Of a stretch of 64,000 bases of DNA, positions 53,181 to 63,044 are shown in pieces. The position numbers were made by a program, and so were the translations under genes. Every line of letters begins with the position of its first letter. Within the stretch, counting starts at the first letter, position 1. Under the pieces are notes generated by a model, which searched no databases, had not been told where the DNA came from, and was given only the letters and a program-made list of their open reading frames with translations. Source of the DNA: JASJBU01 sp963797085 (lineage in GTDB: Bacteria > Pseudomonadota > Gammaproteobacteria > Chromatiales > Chromatiaceae); the NCBI GenBank assembly GCA_963797085.1, contig CAWCOA010000004.1, positions 186,001 through 250,000 on the forward strand, in the 5' to 3' direction.

Positions 53181-54424
53181 GTCGTCGTCATCACGATCAC
53201 CGTCGTCACCATCCTCTATGGGAACATCAAGTGGGTCGACAATCGTTGCTTGAGCCGAGTCGGTATCGCTCAAATTAACCTCGTCCCATACCGTCAGGAT
53301 AACGTTGAAAGTACCAGCCGTACTGTAGCTGTGGCTGGGAGTCGCTCCGCCATCAACCAGGAATGAACCATCACCAAATTCCCAGTCATACTGTACGATG
53401 GTGCCGTCCGGGTCGCTCGAACCGGTAGCGTCGAAGGTCACGGTCTCACCGATGTCAGCCGTGTAAGGTCCACCAGCGTCGGCCAATGGAGGCAGATCAC
53501 CACTACCGATACTGGCGGTGGCGGTATCGCTGTCTGTCTCGCCCTCGTCGTCGGTGACATTCAAGGTAATCGTGTAATTACCCGTCGCGGTATAAACATG
53601 GTTTGGTGTTGAGCCTGCATCCAGGGCTGAGGTGCCGTCACCGAAGTCCCAGTCATAGCGGGCAATGGCACCGCCGTCAGGATCTGCGGAATTGGTTCCA
53701 TCCAGGGTCAATGTGGCATCCACTGCACCGGAGTATGGTCCACCGGCATCAGCCAATCGGCGGGACGCTTGTATTCACAGCGGTGATAGTTGCACTAGTC
53801 GTGGCGCTGTCGGAGGCGCCGTCATTGTCCGTCACGGTAAGCATTACCGTGTAATTCCCTTCAGCCGAATAGGCATGGGATGGCGTGGAGCCGGAAGCGG
53901 TCGCGCCATCGCCAAAATTCCAGGCATAGGAACTGATCGTGCCATCCGGATCTGATAGAGCCAGTGCCATCAAAGCTGATGTTCTCGCCAACATTACCCG
54001 CATAGGCACCACCCGGATCGGCGGTTGGCGCTTCATTTTCAACTACGATGGTCGGATCGAGGTCACCGGTAACCCCTGCTGGAGCGGAACTGCTCCAGGC
54101 AGGCTGGGTGTTGGCATTGATCTCCACCAGATTGGAGTCGCCTTGACCATCCGAGTCGGCTCCTGCCGCACCGGTTATACCACTGCTCCTGACCGCCGAA
54201 CCATAGGCGTTCAAAGAGCTGCTATCGGCATCGAAGTTGTATGACACAGTGCACAGTTTGCATTGTTGTCAGAGAGTGAGTTTGGATAGATTGACTGCCA
54301 GCTTGAAAACAAGCTGTTTGTGGCATGTGGCCATAGGAACCATGGCCATGAGCGCTCCAGCGCCAATTATAGATAGCAGCAGCCTGCTTTCCTTCTTTCG
54401 CATAGATACAATGTGTGAATGCAT
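53050..54424 (-). pseudogene. Secreted PKD-repeat protein with a CxxCH site and poly-Asp tail (multiple frameshifts)
   Basis: Pieces in several frames assemble in order on the minus strand. A signal peptide starts at ATG 54424 (GGAG 7 nt upstream; …RLLLSIIGAGALMAMVP), then SSWQSIYPNSLSDNNANCALCHT with a heme-c-like CALCH, a YGSAVRSSG-type linker with NLVEINANTQPAWSS, then three PKD domains (each ending SDPDGTI… and YDWDFGDG or YDWEFGDG) and an Asp-rich tail with His and Arg ending at TGA 53050. At least four frame changes are needed (near 54350, 54240, 53970, 53760; another near 53180). Either a degraded gene or a badly sequenced one; an extracellular calcium-binding or adhesin role is inferred. 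Confidence 0.75.
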
Positions 54425-54967
54425 TGTTCTCTCCTTCAAGAGTATTGATTTATTGATTATTATTCCCTCAGTGGTTGTTGTTGAACCTCCATACTGCACC
54501 ACGAATAATCGATGAAGGGTTACACGCTTCCGACTCCAACTAACACTAATGAGTCAATGCGTTTACTGGCTTGTTGAATCTCATTCGCTTACGATCAGCC
54601 AGCTTCCCGGGAATTTTTATACCTCAGAATGATTTTCTTTCCTATCTAATAACTCCATAAAATACTCAAATGGGCTACATCATCACAATTTTTTTCAGTC
54701 CGGGGGTGAGAAATTGGTGAAATAACCAAGATGAGATCAGTAAAAACACTGACAAATATAAGCGCAGGATCAAACAACTCAGCTTGCCGGCAGAGAACTC
54801 ACGAACGATGTTTTTGTTGAGTATGCTGCTTTAATCAGGCTTCTGAGAGAGGTGGATTGTTCATGGCAATACAGTCATGATCCATGCATCATCCTTTGCA
54901 AGACTATCGCCAGCAGAAGCAGGACTCATGTCTCGATACGCTGACTAGCATGATTATTCAAAGTGAG
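54425..54967. other. Gap between PKD gene and integrase
   Basis: About 540 bases. I found no gene, no tRNA, and no attC-like structure (RYYYAAC … GTTRRRY pair) that would mark an integron cassette. A plus-strand stretch near 54800-54890 (VEYAALIRLLREVDCSWQY) is open but short and unassigned. Confidence 0.4.
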
Positions 54968-55966
54968 TTATTGAGCCATCCTCATGTCTCGGTCTGTTCC
55001 AAACAGTTGACTGAGCGGGCTGATCAGTTGAATATTTTTTGGGGGTTGCAAAGGATTCTGCAGATCGTCAGGCCGTTTTATCCCTTGGCCCAGCAATCCC
55101 TGAACAGTTTGTACATCCTGCCCTTGGGACAATAACCGGGCGGCAAAACAGTGTCGAAAGATATGACAGGATACCAGCTTCTCAACACCGGCTTGTTCGA
55201 GCGCCGTCTTGACTGCTTTATGCAGGCGCATTTCATCGACATGCCTACCAGGGCAATAATCCCTGGCTGTATCGAATGCAGCTACTGGCTCAGGAAATAC
55301 GTATTGCGCTTGCCAATCCTGGTGCTGGAAAGCTTTTGCTAAGGGGTCTGCTGACCTGGGGCTGTTGTCCGCTGCCAGCTGTACTCGTTGAGTATTGAAA
55401 TCTAACGCCAGATTCCTTAAGTATTGTTTTAACTGTGGCACCAGTTCTGCTGGCAATATCGTTATCCTTTGGATCTGTTCCGCTTCATCTCGTATGAGTA
55501 TCGTTTTGTTTTCAAAGTCGAAATCTTTGACCCGCAGTGAGATGCACTCAGCGACTCTCAGTCCTGAGCCATACAGCAGACAACCGATGAGATGGTATAT
55601 ACCTGTCAATCTATCCAGAACTTCAACGGCTTCTTGTCTTGTTAAAAGTATGGGGAACTGTTGTGAGCTGCTGGATCTGATCGCGTCATCCAACCAATCC
55701 AGGTCTATCTGCAATACTTCGCGATAGAGAAACTGGATCGCACTCAAGGCCTGGGGCAGCAGCGAAGTCCCCGCAGCCATGTTGGTGTTGATATGCGCCA
55801 GATATTTTGCGATTTCAGGCTCTCGCAGCTTGGCCGGATGACGTTTACCATGAAATCGAATGTAATCGCGTATCAGCGATCGATAACGCTTTTGCGTAGA
55901 TTCCGGGATGCCGTTTGCACTTAAAGCCGAACGCAGACGTTGAGATAAGTTGCCGGACCGGTCCAT
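54968..55966 (-). CDS. Integron-type tyrosine recombinase, probably inactive
   Basis: 332 residues similar to integron integrases: LLYGSGLRVAECISLRVKDFDF supplies the first catalytic Arg; the integron-specific extra region includes YVFPEPVAAFD and RHVDEMRLHKAVKTALEQAGV; HIFRHCFAARLLSQGQDVQTVQGLLG provides the His-x-x-Arg box. The second His of LLGH is Gln, and the region after it (IKRPDDLQ) is out of register, with the Tyr of the usual TMIYTH replaced or lost (another frame reads TICRIL). So strand cleavage is unlikely. No attC sites or cassettes were found on either side. Confidence 0.75.
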   Translation of the reverse strand: MDRSGNLSQRLRSALSANGIPESTQKRYRSLIRDYIRFHGKRHPAKLREPEIAKYLAHINTNMAAGTSLLPQALSAIQFLYREVLQIDLDWLDDAIRSSSSQQFPILLTRQEAVEVLDRLTGIYHLIGCLLYGSGLRVAECISLRVKDFDFENKTILIRDEAEQIQRITILPAELVPQLKQYLRNLALDFNTQRVQLAADNSPRSADPLAKAFQHQDWQAQYVFPEPVAAFDTARDYCPGRHVDEMRLHKAVKTALEQAGVEKLVSCHIFRHCFAARLLSQGQDVQTVQGLLGQGIKRPDDLQNPLQPPKNIQLISPLSQLFGTDRDMRMAQ

Positions 55967-56093
55967 GTCAGTAAACTCTATTTTTGATTTTTGTTGGCCA
56001 ACATATATATCACCTGATCAATGACAGCTGAACCTCACCCGGGTCAATCTTTGATGTCGATCACATAAACCTTGTGATCATCCCAACCGGCAA

Positions 56094-56129
56094 TAAAACG
56101 CCGGGGCCTACAAAATACCGGCCCCGGCG
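56094..56129 (-). terminator. Intrinsic terminator after the DUF1501 gene
   Basis: On the minus strand CGCCGGGGCC, an 11-base loop and GGCCCCGGCG (10 perfect pairs) are followed by TTTTATT. It ends the DUF1800-DUF1501 transcript. Confidence 0.8.
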
Positions 56130-56154
56130 TGCGATCTATTTAAAAAGCTTAAAT

Positions 56155-57598
56155 CTAAGCCAGGAAAAGTAAATCCAGATTCACCCCTGTTTCAACCATC
56201 GGCGCAGCGGAAGCAACACCGGGAAAAACCTGGGCACCGGTGCTTGGCGCTACCCAGTCACAGACCCGGCTCAGCACATGCTCGAATGAGGTCAGGCCTT
56301 CGATATCCGCGCCTTGCTGATCGAACCTTGTCTGGCCAGCGCTGCCGGTGATTTCACTGTCCGGAAACATCTCGCCATAGACACCGCCATTCACGCCACG
56401 GCCAACCAGGATCATGTAGTTACCCCGCCCATGATCGGTCCCATAATCACCATTCGCCCGCAATTGGCGGCCAAAGTCGGTGCTAAAGACATACACCAGG
56501 TCATCATTGGCGCCTAGAGGTTCCAGTTCCTGGGTCAAGGTATCCAGACCCTTACCGGTACCGAAGATATCCTCGATATTGGCTTCAAAACGGCTTTGTT
56601 CCTGATTATGCGTATCCCAGCCGGTGTATTCCATGGATGCCATGCGCATCTGAAACAGGTCCGCACCCAACACCCCATCATAGATATTTGCACATTGCAG
56701 ACCAAAGTTGCTGCTGTTCAAGGTATTTCCGGAACCAGCCGTATGGAGGGCTTGCAGGCTCGCGGGCTGCACCGGAGAGACTGTTTGCAAACGGGTATTG
56801 AAGGCATCGCCGAACTTGCGCAGCCCTGCTTCATGCTGCAGAAACTTATGGTAGGGCCAGTCCGCCGATTTCCTCGCGACCTGGCGACGTTTCGCTGCAT
56901 AGTACCCCTTCAGGGAGCGCGCTAGTTTTGAGCTGTCCGATGCCGGATTGGCATTGCCATTCGACAGCCCAAAACTCCGGGTATCATTGGCATGCACGAC
57001 TTTGGCATTTCGATTTTGAGGATCTATGCCATTACAGAATACCGAGATATCGCGGGTCACCGAAACCGCATTCGCGCTGTTGATTGCGTAGGCCAGACGG
57101 CCTCCCCAGCCATCCCGGTCGTAGACATATTGACTGGCGTTCACATCACCGCTGTTGACGATCAACTGGGACTGGTCGTGACGGCGGTTATCGGAACCCA
57201 GCACATTGGAGACGATCGCGACATTGCCCTGATCGAACTGCTGCTTCAGCCAGGCGGCCTTTTTATGGATGCCGAAGGTGGCGCCATTGGCGTCGACGGT
57301 CTGCTGATAGAGATCGGTCCATACGCTGTCATAGCCTGGATATTTGGCCTGCGCCTGCGCATTGCTGCGATAGATATCACTGCGCGCCTCCCAGAACTTG
57401 TCTGCATAGGCATTAACCAGGCTCCGGTACAAACAGGAATCTCATATCGGCCCCGCCCAGCAGCATCACATTCACCAGGGTCCGCTGAAAACCTACCGGT
57501 GCCAACGCGTTGGCAAGTCTTGGCGTCAGGCCCGCGGCTCCCAGGCCCAGCATCGCCGAGGTGCCCAGGGCATTTCTCAGGAAGTCTCTTCTTTTCAT
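56155..57598 (-). CDS. DUF1501 Tat-exported protein (frameshifted near 57430)
   Basis: The start MKRRDFLRNALGTSAMLGLG is a twin-arginine signal followed by a hydrophobic core. The first frame ends near LLGGADMRFLFVPEPG; the remainder continues in the next frame from about YRSLVNAYADKFWEARSD to 56155, one extra base apart. Later motifs NVAIVSNVLGS, DGWGGRLAYAINS, YTGWDTHNQEQ and FSTDFGRQLRANGDYGTDHGRGN fit DUF1501, a sulfatase-like fold of unknown role. It follows the DUF1800 gene by 1 bp. Confidence 0.85.
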
Positions 57599-57599
57599 T

Positions 57600-59480
57600 T
57601 TAGTTGCCTCCCGTTGCGAACATGAACGGAGTCATAGTAATAAAGTTGACAGCAAGCCCGACTCGGCGGTTTGCCAGTCGGCGTACACCGATCCGGGTAC
57701 TGTTCAGATCAAGGGTTTGCTGTTCCAGTGATTTAAGCAGGTCCGCCAGAGAACCCCTTCTAAGCTGTCTATCCGTGTAGGCCATCTCCGGGTTGGCAGG
57801 ATCAGCCAAGCTGCCGAAATCTTCTCCAGTCGCCAGAAAAGCAGCGACATAGGCGCGTTCGAGTCGGGTGTAGTTGTCACCATTGTCGCCGGTGAAGCGT
57901 TTCCACAACCAGTCACCCACAGCTTTTACAGCGTAGTTACCGTTCCTGTCTGTGGGAATGATGCGCGACCAATCCTTCTCCCAACTACTCAGCACGGTGC
58001 CGGAGGCATCCTTGCAGTCCTGGCGGATCTTGCTGATCCGGCCGGGGTAGTCGACGTTGCTGTTATAGGCCTCCTTGAACAGATTCGGGTTATTGGCGGC
58101 ATTCAATGAGGTCTGCCCGCCGAACACATCGTGCACCGGAATAAAGGCCTCGGCGCCCTGGCGCGTCATCACCGCCCTGGGTGAGTAACTGTTGCCATAG
58201 CTCTCTGCGTTATCCACGGTGTTCTGGTTGAAGATGGTCAGATTACGGTTGAATGCGGTGCGGTACTTATAGGTGTCATTGTTATGAAAACTGGTAGAGA
58301 TCGCATAGCTCTGCAGGAACCGCAGAAAATCCTCATTGGTTCCAGCCAGCGGCCGCCAGGTTTCCCTGATGTCCCGTTTCTTGGCGTCGGTCAGATTGTC
58401 GTCGGCAAAAAACTCGATAAAGGTGATCGGCAGGTTGTCCAGGCTCTCCGGATGCTGGATCGCGACCTCGGCAAGGTTGAACAGCTTATCCCTGGCAGTG
58501 AGACCGCTAATCGGCGCATGCAGCACTTCCAGATCACCGCTGTAGTGGCGCAGGAAATTGCGGATTTTTCGTCCGGTGGCATCCGTATGATCGGTGAAGT
58601 CGATAGGGGCCACCCACCAGTCATTTGATAGCGTCGTTCCATAGGCATTGGGATCTTTATCCAACTGCATGCCGGTGAGAATCCACGCGGTGTGTTCGAT
58701 GGTGGTGTTCTCGTGATAATCCGGATCTTCGATATCGCCATTGATGCGGAAGAACAGCTGATGGAACTCCCGGGCGAAATCATCGTTGCCGATGAATCTG
58801 CCGGTTCGATTGATATAACGATTATTGCGATGACCATACTCCCGGGCAACCGCGGCGGAAGAAGCGCCCATGGCGAGGATGCGGTGAAATGGCTCACCCT
58901 CACGAAGCTGCTCCAAAGCCCCATCGTAGAGATCCATCACCAGGGTTGGCTCGGTATCGTGGATATTGACGGCCATCTGATAGTTGACCAGCCAGAACCC
59001 GACCTTATGCGCAAAAGGGTTCAGGCCGCGCTTGTTGACCGCGGCGATCCAGGTGTTCTGCAGTCCGGTGTTGGAGAGCAGCACATTACCATCCCGCCTG
59101 GTGCGGGTGGCTGCGAAGCTGGCCTGATCACTGGGACAAACCAGATTATCAGAATTGTTGACCGACCAGACCTCCTGCAGGGTACTGAGAAAGGGACCGA
59201 AATCTGCCGTCGCATCCTGTATCGGTGAGAGTTTCAGATTAAACTCATCAAAGGTAAGGATCTCTTGAATCGCCGCCTGGGGTTTCATTCTCGCCCAAGA
59301 GGCAATCTGCCCGTCACTGGCATAACCGCCATAGGCAAAGGTGTGCAGTACTTTCCTGACTGCAGCTTGATTCCAGGCCTTGTTGGAGACAGGCTGAAGA
59401 CCTGCGGCATGGGACTGGAAAGGGAACAACAGCGTACACAGGACGAGAAAACCCGCCCCGATCACTGATCGAGTATGCAT
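57600..59480 (-). CDS. DUF1800 family secreted protein
   Basis: 626 residues from the ATG at 59480 (GGAGG 7 nt upstream), with a Sec signal peptide (about 1-26). Motifs VRKVLHTFAYGGYASDGQIASWARM (N-terminal), NRTGRFIGNDDFAREFHQLFF, HTAWILTGMQL, and a C-terminal RRLANRRVGLAVNFITMTPFM tail match DUF1800. DUF1800 and DUF1501 genes occur as adjacent pairs in many genomes; their joint role is unknown. Immediately upstream of DUF1501. Confidence 0.85.
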   Translation of the reverse strand: MHTRSVIGAGFLVLCTLLFPFQSHAAGLQPVSNKAWNQAAVRKVLHTFAYGGYASDGQIASWARMKPQAAIQEILTFDEFNLKLSPIQDATADFGPFLSTLQEVWSVNNSDNLVCPSDQASFAATRTRRDGNVLLSNTGLQNTWIAAVNKRGLNPFAHKVGFWLVNYQMAVNIHDTEPTLVMDLYDGALEQLREGEPFHRILAMGASSAAVAREYGHRNNRYINRTGRFIGNDDFAREFHQLFFRINGDIEDPDYHENTTIEHTAWILTGMQLDKDPNAYGTTLSNDWWVAPIDFTDHTDATGRKIRNFLRHYSGDLEVLHAPISGLTARDKLFNLAEVAIQHPESLDNLPITFIEFFADDNLTDAKKRDIRETWRPLAGTNEDFLRFLQSYAISTSFHNNDTYKYRTAFNRNLTIFNQNTVDNAESYGNSYSPRAVMTRQGAEAFIPVHDVFGGQTSLNAANNPNLFKEAYNSNVDYPGRISKIRQDCKDASGTVLSSWEKDWSRIIPTDRNGNYAVKAVGDWLWKRFTGDNGDNYTRLERAYVAAFLATGEDFGSLADPANPEMAYTDRQLRRGSLADLLKSLEQQTLDLNSTRIGVRRLANRRVGLAVNFITMTPFMFATGGN

Positions 59481-59876
59481 CTTGAAGCCTCCGAATGGAC
59501 CGTCCCTTGTCACTTGTTGTTGGTTATTTGTGGTTTGGGCACGGTCCAGCGTCAGCTGGCATCTGTACTTTGGGAAAAATAACCCAACCGATAGGCAAAA
59601 AGAAGTAGGTAAATACCCTATATTCGAGGTGGTGCCGTGAACGACTTTTCAGTTTGTCGTTTGCGGTAAGGGTGATGAAAAATTATCGCTAAAACAATAG
59701 CTTGAAAGAACTCAATCAGCCCATGGCGGGCATTAAACCATCATTTTCCAGAGGGCTTTTTAAAATCACTCGAGACAAGTAACGCGCAAAGTAAGCTGTT
59801 TATTGCAGATTACAGCGCCCAAAAGTAATAGGGAGGCACTGGGCCTCCCTTAGTAATATCAGATAAGCATTAATGA
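59481..59876. other. Gap between DUF1800 and PhoX genes, with a hairpin at 59831-59849
   Basis: About 395 bases without a gene. Near its left-gene side, GGGAGGC and GCCTCCC (59831-59837 / 59843-59849) form a 7-bp stem just after the PhoX stop on the minus strand, a weak terminator candidate. No strong promoter was identified with confidence for the DUF1800 gene. Confidence 0.45.
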
Positions 59877-61751
59877 TCAATCATCATGCACACCCTCCTG
59901 GTTGTCGCCATCCTCATCAGAATCACCCTCAACCAGGGTCATAGGTCCCACAACACCAGTGATGGAAGCGCCGTTGGGATTGCCCAATGAGCTGTCAGGA
60001 TGTTGGGCAACCAGACTCATGTAAGAGAAATCACCGACTTTATGGATGTAAGGCGAGGTAGTCTCTGCACCCAATGGTACGGTGACGATACGGGTCAGTT
60101 CATGAGTATCCAGATCAAAAGACCAGACCATGTTGTTCTCATGCTTGCCGTCCTCACCAATAATCAGACTGTCGGAATTCTCGATCATGCTGATGTTGTC
60201 CGGCTGGGCCATGATGTCCTTATTCAGCGCACAGTCTACCGGCGAAATCTCACCACCCGCGGTGCCGCTGGCGAGGATGCTGTTCATGTTGACTGCCACA
60301 TAGCGGCTCTTGATCTTCTTGCCCTGGGAGTCGCGCACGCCTTTCATCACATCCATGCCGTAGACAGCGCCACAGTAATCAGCCTTAGCGACCCGTATGT
60401 GATTACCGGTCTCGACTACGCTATTGCCATCACGGTCGTCATAGTTACGTTCAGTGCCTTCTGAGAGCTTTTCCGGATCGTTGGTGTTGTCCAGCATCGC
60501 CCGACCCACTTCGGAGATGGCGATATAGGCCTGGTTACGGTTCTGGTCGAAGGTAAAGCCTTCCATCTTGCGAAACTCGTAGGTCGCGCCAAGCAGCGCG
60601 GCGTAACGGCGAGACTCCAATCTGGATGCGAGTCTGTCCATACCCGGCTTGAGCTCGAGACACTCCCTGATCTCATTGGTGGAAAGCTCGGTGCCGCCGA
60701 GGCAGACGCCGTTTTCATCCCGATCATATTCAAAGAACATATCCGAGAAACTGATGCCCAGTTGGATGGCATGCTTGATCTGCTTGCTGGAAGCATCTCC
60801 CAGACTGATCCATTCGAGCTGGGCGGAACCACCGCCAAAACCGCTGGTCTGGTTCCAGATCGCCGCATACAGCGTGCCTCGGGACAGGTCACCCTGTTCC
60901 TTGGCGACAAACATGAACAGGGTGTCGTTGGTACCGTCATCGGTCAGATAGACCGTCTTGCCGTCAGGCATCACATAACCCAGCTCGTGAGAGAAACGCC
61001 CCATGGCATAGTGTTTCTCGAACTTGGCCTGGCCATTCCCCTTGACATCCACCTCGGTAATCCAGCCGTTGTGGTAGGGGCTGGATTTGCTGTAGTCACC
61101 CAGCCAATAAGAACGCACCTTGTCGTTGTAACTGCCATCGGAAGCGGGATCGTTCTCTATCTGCTTCGCATCCGGCTCGTACTCCTCACCGCCCAGATAG
61201 CTGTTCCAGGGGGTCACGGAACCGGCGCAGTGTACCCAACCGCCCCACTCGTCTGTCTGGTCGATGGACTGCAGGGTTCCCGCAACCGGGCTCAGATTCC
61301 CAGCCCCGTCCTGCTTGACCTCGGCCATGTACATGCCACCGGTCTGACACTCGAACTGGGAGATCAGATAGGTCTTGCCATGCTTCTCCAGCAGGGCGCT
61401 GAAATCGGTACCACTACCCTCGACGCCCGAGGTATTGCCGCTGCAGATGTATGGCACACCGGTTCCGGAAACTGCCGGATTGCCCTGGTAATCCTTCATC
61501 AGGCCATAGGTCTCCCCCGTCACCGAGTCTAGGTCACCGGTGCGGAACAGCTCAGAAAAACTGAGTGGCTGTGCAGGTTCATCGCCCACTATGATCTCAT
61601 CAGAAACCGTCACGGCAGTCTGATCGTCAAGTGGCAGGAGTACGTCGGAGAACAGCACATCTTCCGCTCTAACCTGAGAACTTATCATCAGAGTGAAAGA
61701 GATGGCGCTGGCGATCGCAGTGGGTTTGAATGCTGGGTAACGAATATGCAT
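59877..61751 (-). CDS. PhoX-family alkaline phosphatase-like protein
   Basis: 624 residues from the ATG at 61751 (GGAGG 6 nt upstream), with a signal peptide (about 1-29). Sequence such as EDVLFSDVLLPLDDQTAVTVSD, NGWITEVDVKGNGQAKFEKHYAMGRFSHELGYVMPDG and KTVYLTDDGTNDTLFMFVAKEQGDLSRGTLYAA fits the DUF839/PhoX fold, which in PhoX is an Fe/Ca-dependent phosphatase in the periplasm. It has an acidic C-terminus. Whether this one is a phosphatase is not certain; the family is broad. Confidence 0.82.
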   Translation of the reverse strand: MHIRYPAFKPTAIASAISFTLMISSQVRAEDVLFSDVLLPLDDQTAVTVSDEIIVGDEPAQPLSFSELFRTGDLDSVTGETYGLMKDYQGNPAVSGTGVPYICSGNTSGVEGSGTDFSALLEKHGKTYLISQFECQTGGMYMAEVKQDGAGNLSPVAGTLQSIDQTDEWGGWVHCAGSVTPWNSYLGGEEYEPDAKQIENDPASDGSYNDKVRSYWLGDYSKSSPYHNGWITEVDVKGNGQAKFEKHYAMGRFSHELGYVMPDGKTVYLTDDGTNDTLFMFVAKEQGDLSRGTLYAAIWNQTSGFGGGSAQLEWISLGDASSKQIKHAIQLGISFSDMFFEYDRDENGVCLGGTELSTNEIRECLELKPGMDRLASRLESRRYAALLGATYEFRKMEGFTFDQNRNQAYIAISEVGRAMLDNTNDPEKLSEGTERNYDDRDGNSVVETGNHIRVAKADYCGAVYGMDVMKGVRDSQGKKIKSRYVAVNMNSILASGTAGGEISPVDCALNKDIMAQPDNISMIENSDSLIIGEDGKHENNMVWSFDLDTHELTRIVTVPLGAETTSPYIHKVGDFSYMSLVAQHPDSSLGNPNGASITGVVGPMTLVEGDSDEDGDNQEGVHDD

Positions 61752-62012
61752 GGAGTACCTCCGGTAGATGCAATTCCTGTTGAATCCCATTAGCGTTTCA
61801 CAGGAGAGGCAATACCTCGCTTCAAGCCATGAACAGCAATGGATAGAGAACAATGAGGCGGTAATCTTACGGAGGGATTGTTAAAGACTTGTGTAAACAG
61901 CATGACAAATCTGCTAACGGGAAGGCAAGGTAACGCCTCCCGATACAGGCAATCGGGAATCTTACTGCGTTAGACTTGATGGGCGGGAAACCGCCAAGCT
62001 ACTCAGGGTTCA

Positions 62013-62976
62013 TCAGGGAGCAACTAAAGCGTTGACCTGAGCATTCCAGCACCAGAGATTATCCGGGGTCAGATGCACCCCGCCGATCCAACGGTCAATG
62101 GCAGTTTGTTCAAGCCAGTTTTTGCGGCCCGCCAACACCGCTTCTCCTTCCCCGGTGAGGGTTAATTTTTGCTCGGGACTGGATGGCAATGTCAGTTGCA
62201 GATCTTCCGGCAGTACCAGCAAGGGCGGATCGCAGTCGAGCATTTCCTGCAGGATCACCCAGAAACTGGAATCCCCCAAGAACACTCGCTCTTCCAGTTC
62301 CATGTAGTCACCAAATAACCGGCCGGGTGGGCGTTCGCCCTGGGCGAGGATACTCAAGGCCCGTTGCGCGGTCAGGGAGAGGCCGGTGCGGACAGTCAGG
62401 ATATTCCTGCAGCTGCCTGAGCACGGCGCCCTCGAGAAAGGGCAATGCAGAGGTATCGATCTGCAACAAGGCATGCCACTCCAGTGGATTAGTGGAACGG
62501 AAAGCCTGCCAGGCATGTTTGGCCAGCAGCAACTGCTCATTAGTGACCGGCGCTTCGTACTCTACCAAGCCGGCTATCTGCTCGGGGGTGCACATGCCCA
62601 GATACTGCTCAGTGCAGATCATGCTCAGGCTATTTGTTGCAGGCGGATTGTCGGCGAACCAATCGAGGATCTGCAGAATCTGCAGCTGATCGTAGAGGTC
62701 ATGTTCAAACCACAGGATCACCCTGTCGTAATCCCTAAAGCCTTTCAGGATTTGATCTCGTTCAGCAAAACTCTGTTCCACCTCATGGAGATCAGCCCAG
62801 CCCCGTTCAGCGATAAACCGGGCACGAACCTTTGATAATTCATACAGTGACAACTCCGCAGGGACCGGACCATCATGCAGGACATCCCGCCAGGGCAGAA
62901 ACTCCCCCAGGATAGTGGCATCCCGCATGAGATTGACCGCACTGTCACCATTGGTGATATTGAGGATACTCTCCAT
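62013..62976 (-). CDS. DUF1835 protein (frameshifted near 62390)
   Basis: The N-terminal part from ATG 62976 reads MESILNITNGDSAVNLMRDA, EFLPWRDVLHDGPVPAELSL and ILWFEHDLYDQLQILQIL, characteristic of DUF1835. The remainder (SLTAQRALSILAQGERPPGRLFGDYMELE, EERVFLGDSSFWVILQEML and GGVHLTPDNLWCWNAQVN) continues in another frame after about 62390, one extra base apart. Function unknown; cytoplasmic, no signal peptide. Confidence 0.8.
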
Positions 62977-63044
62977 GTAACGACCCGCTGTTTGTTGCAC
63001 TCGATGATTCGAGCATAATAGTATGCGTTAACTTTGTTATTCTT

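Noticed and set aside
55967..56094. attI or attC sites near the integrase
   Set aside because: No GTTRRRY/RYYYAAC pair was found; a GTTGGCCAAC palindrome near 56006 does not match the core site.
61902..61908. ATGACAA as a PHO-box half site before the PhoX gene
   Set aside because: Only one half matches CTGTCAT well; the expected second half 11 bp away is poor, so phosphate control is not supported.
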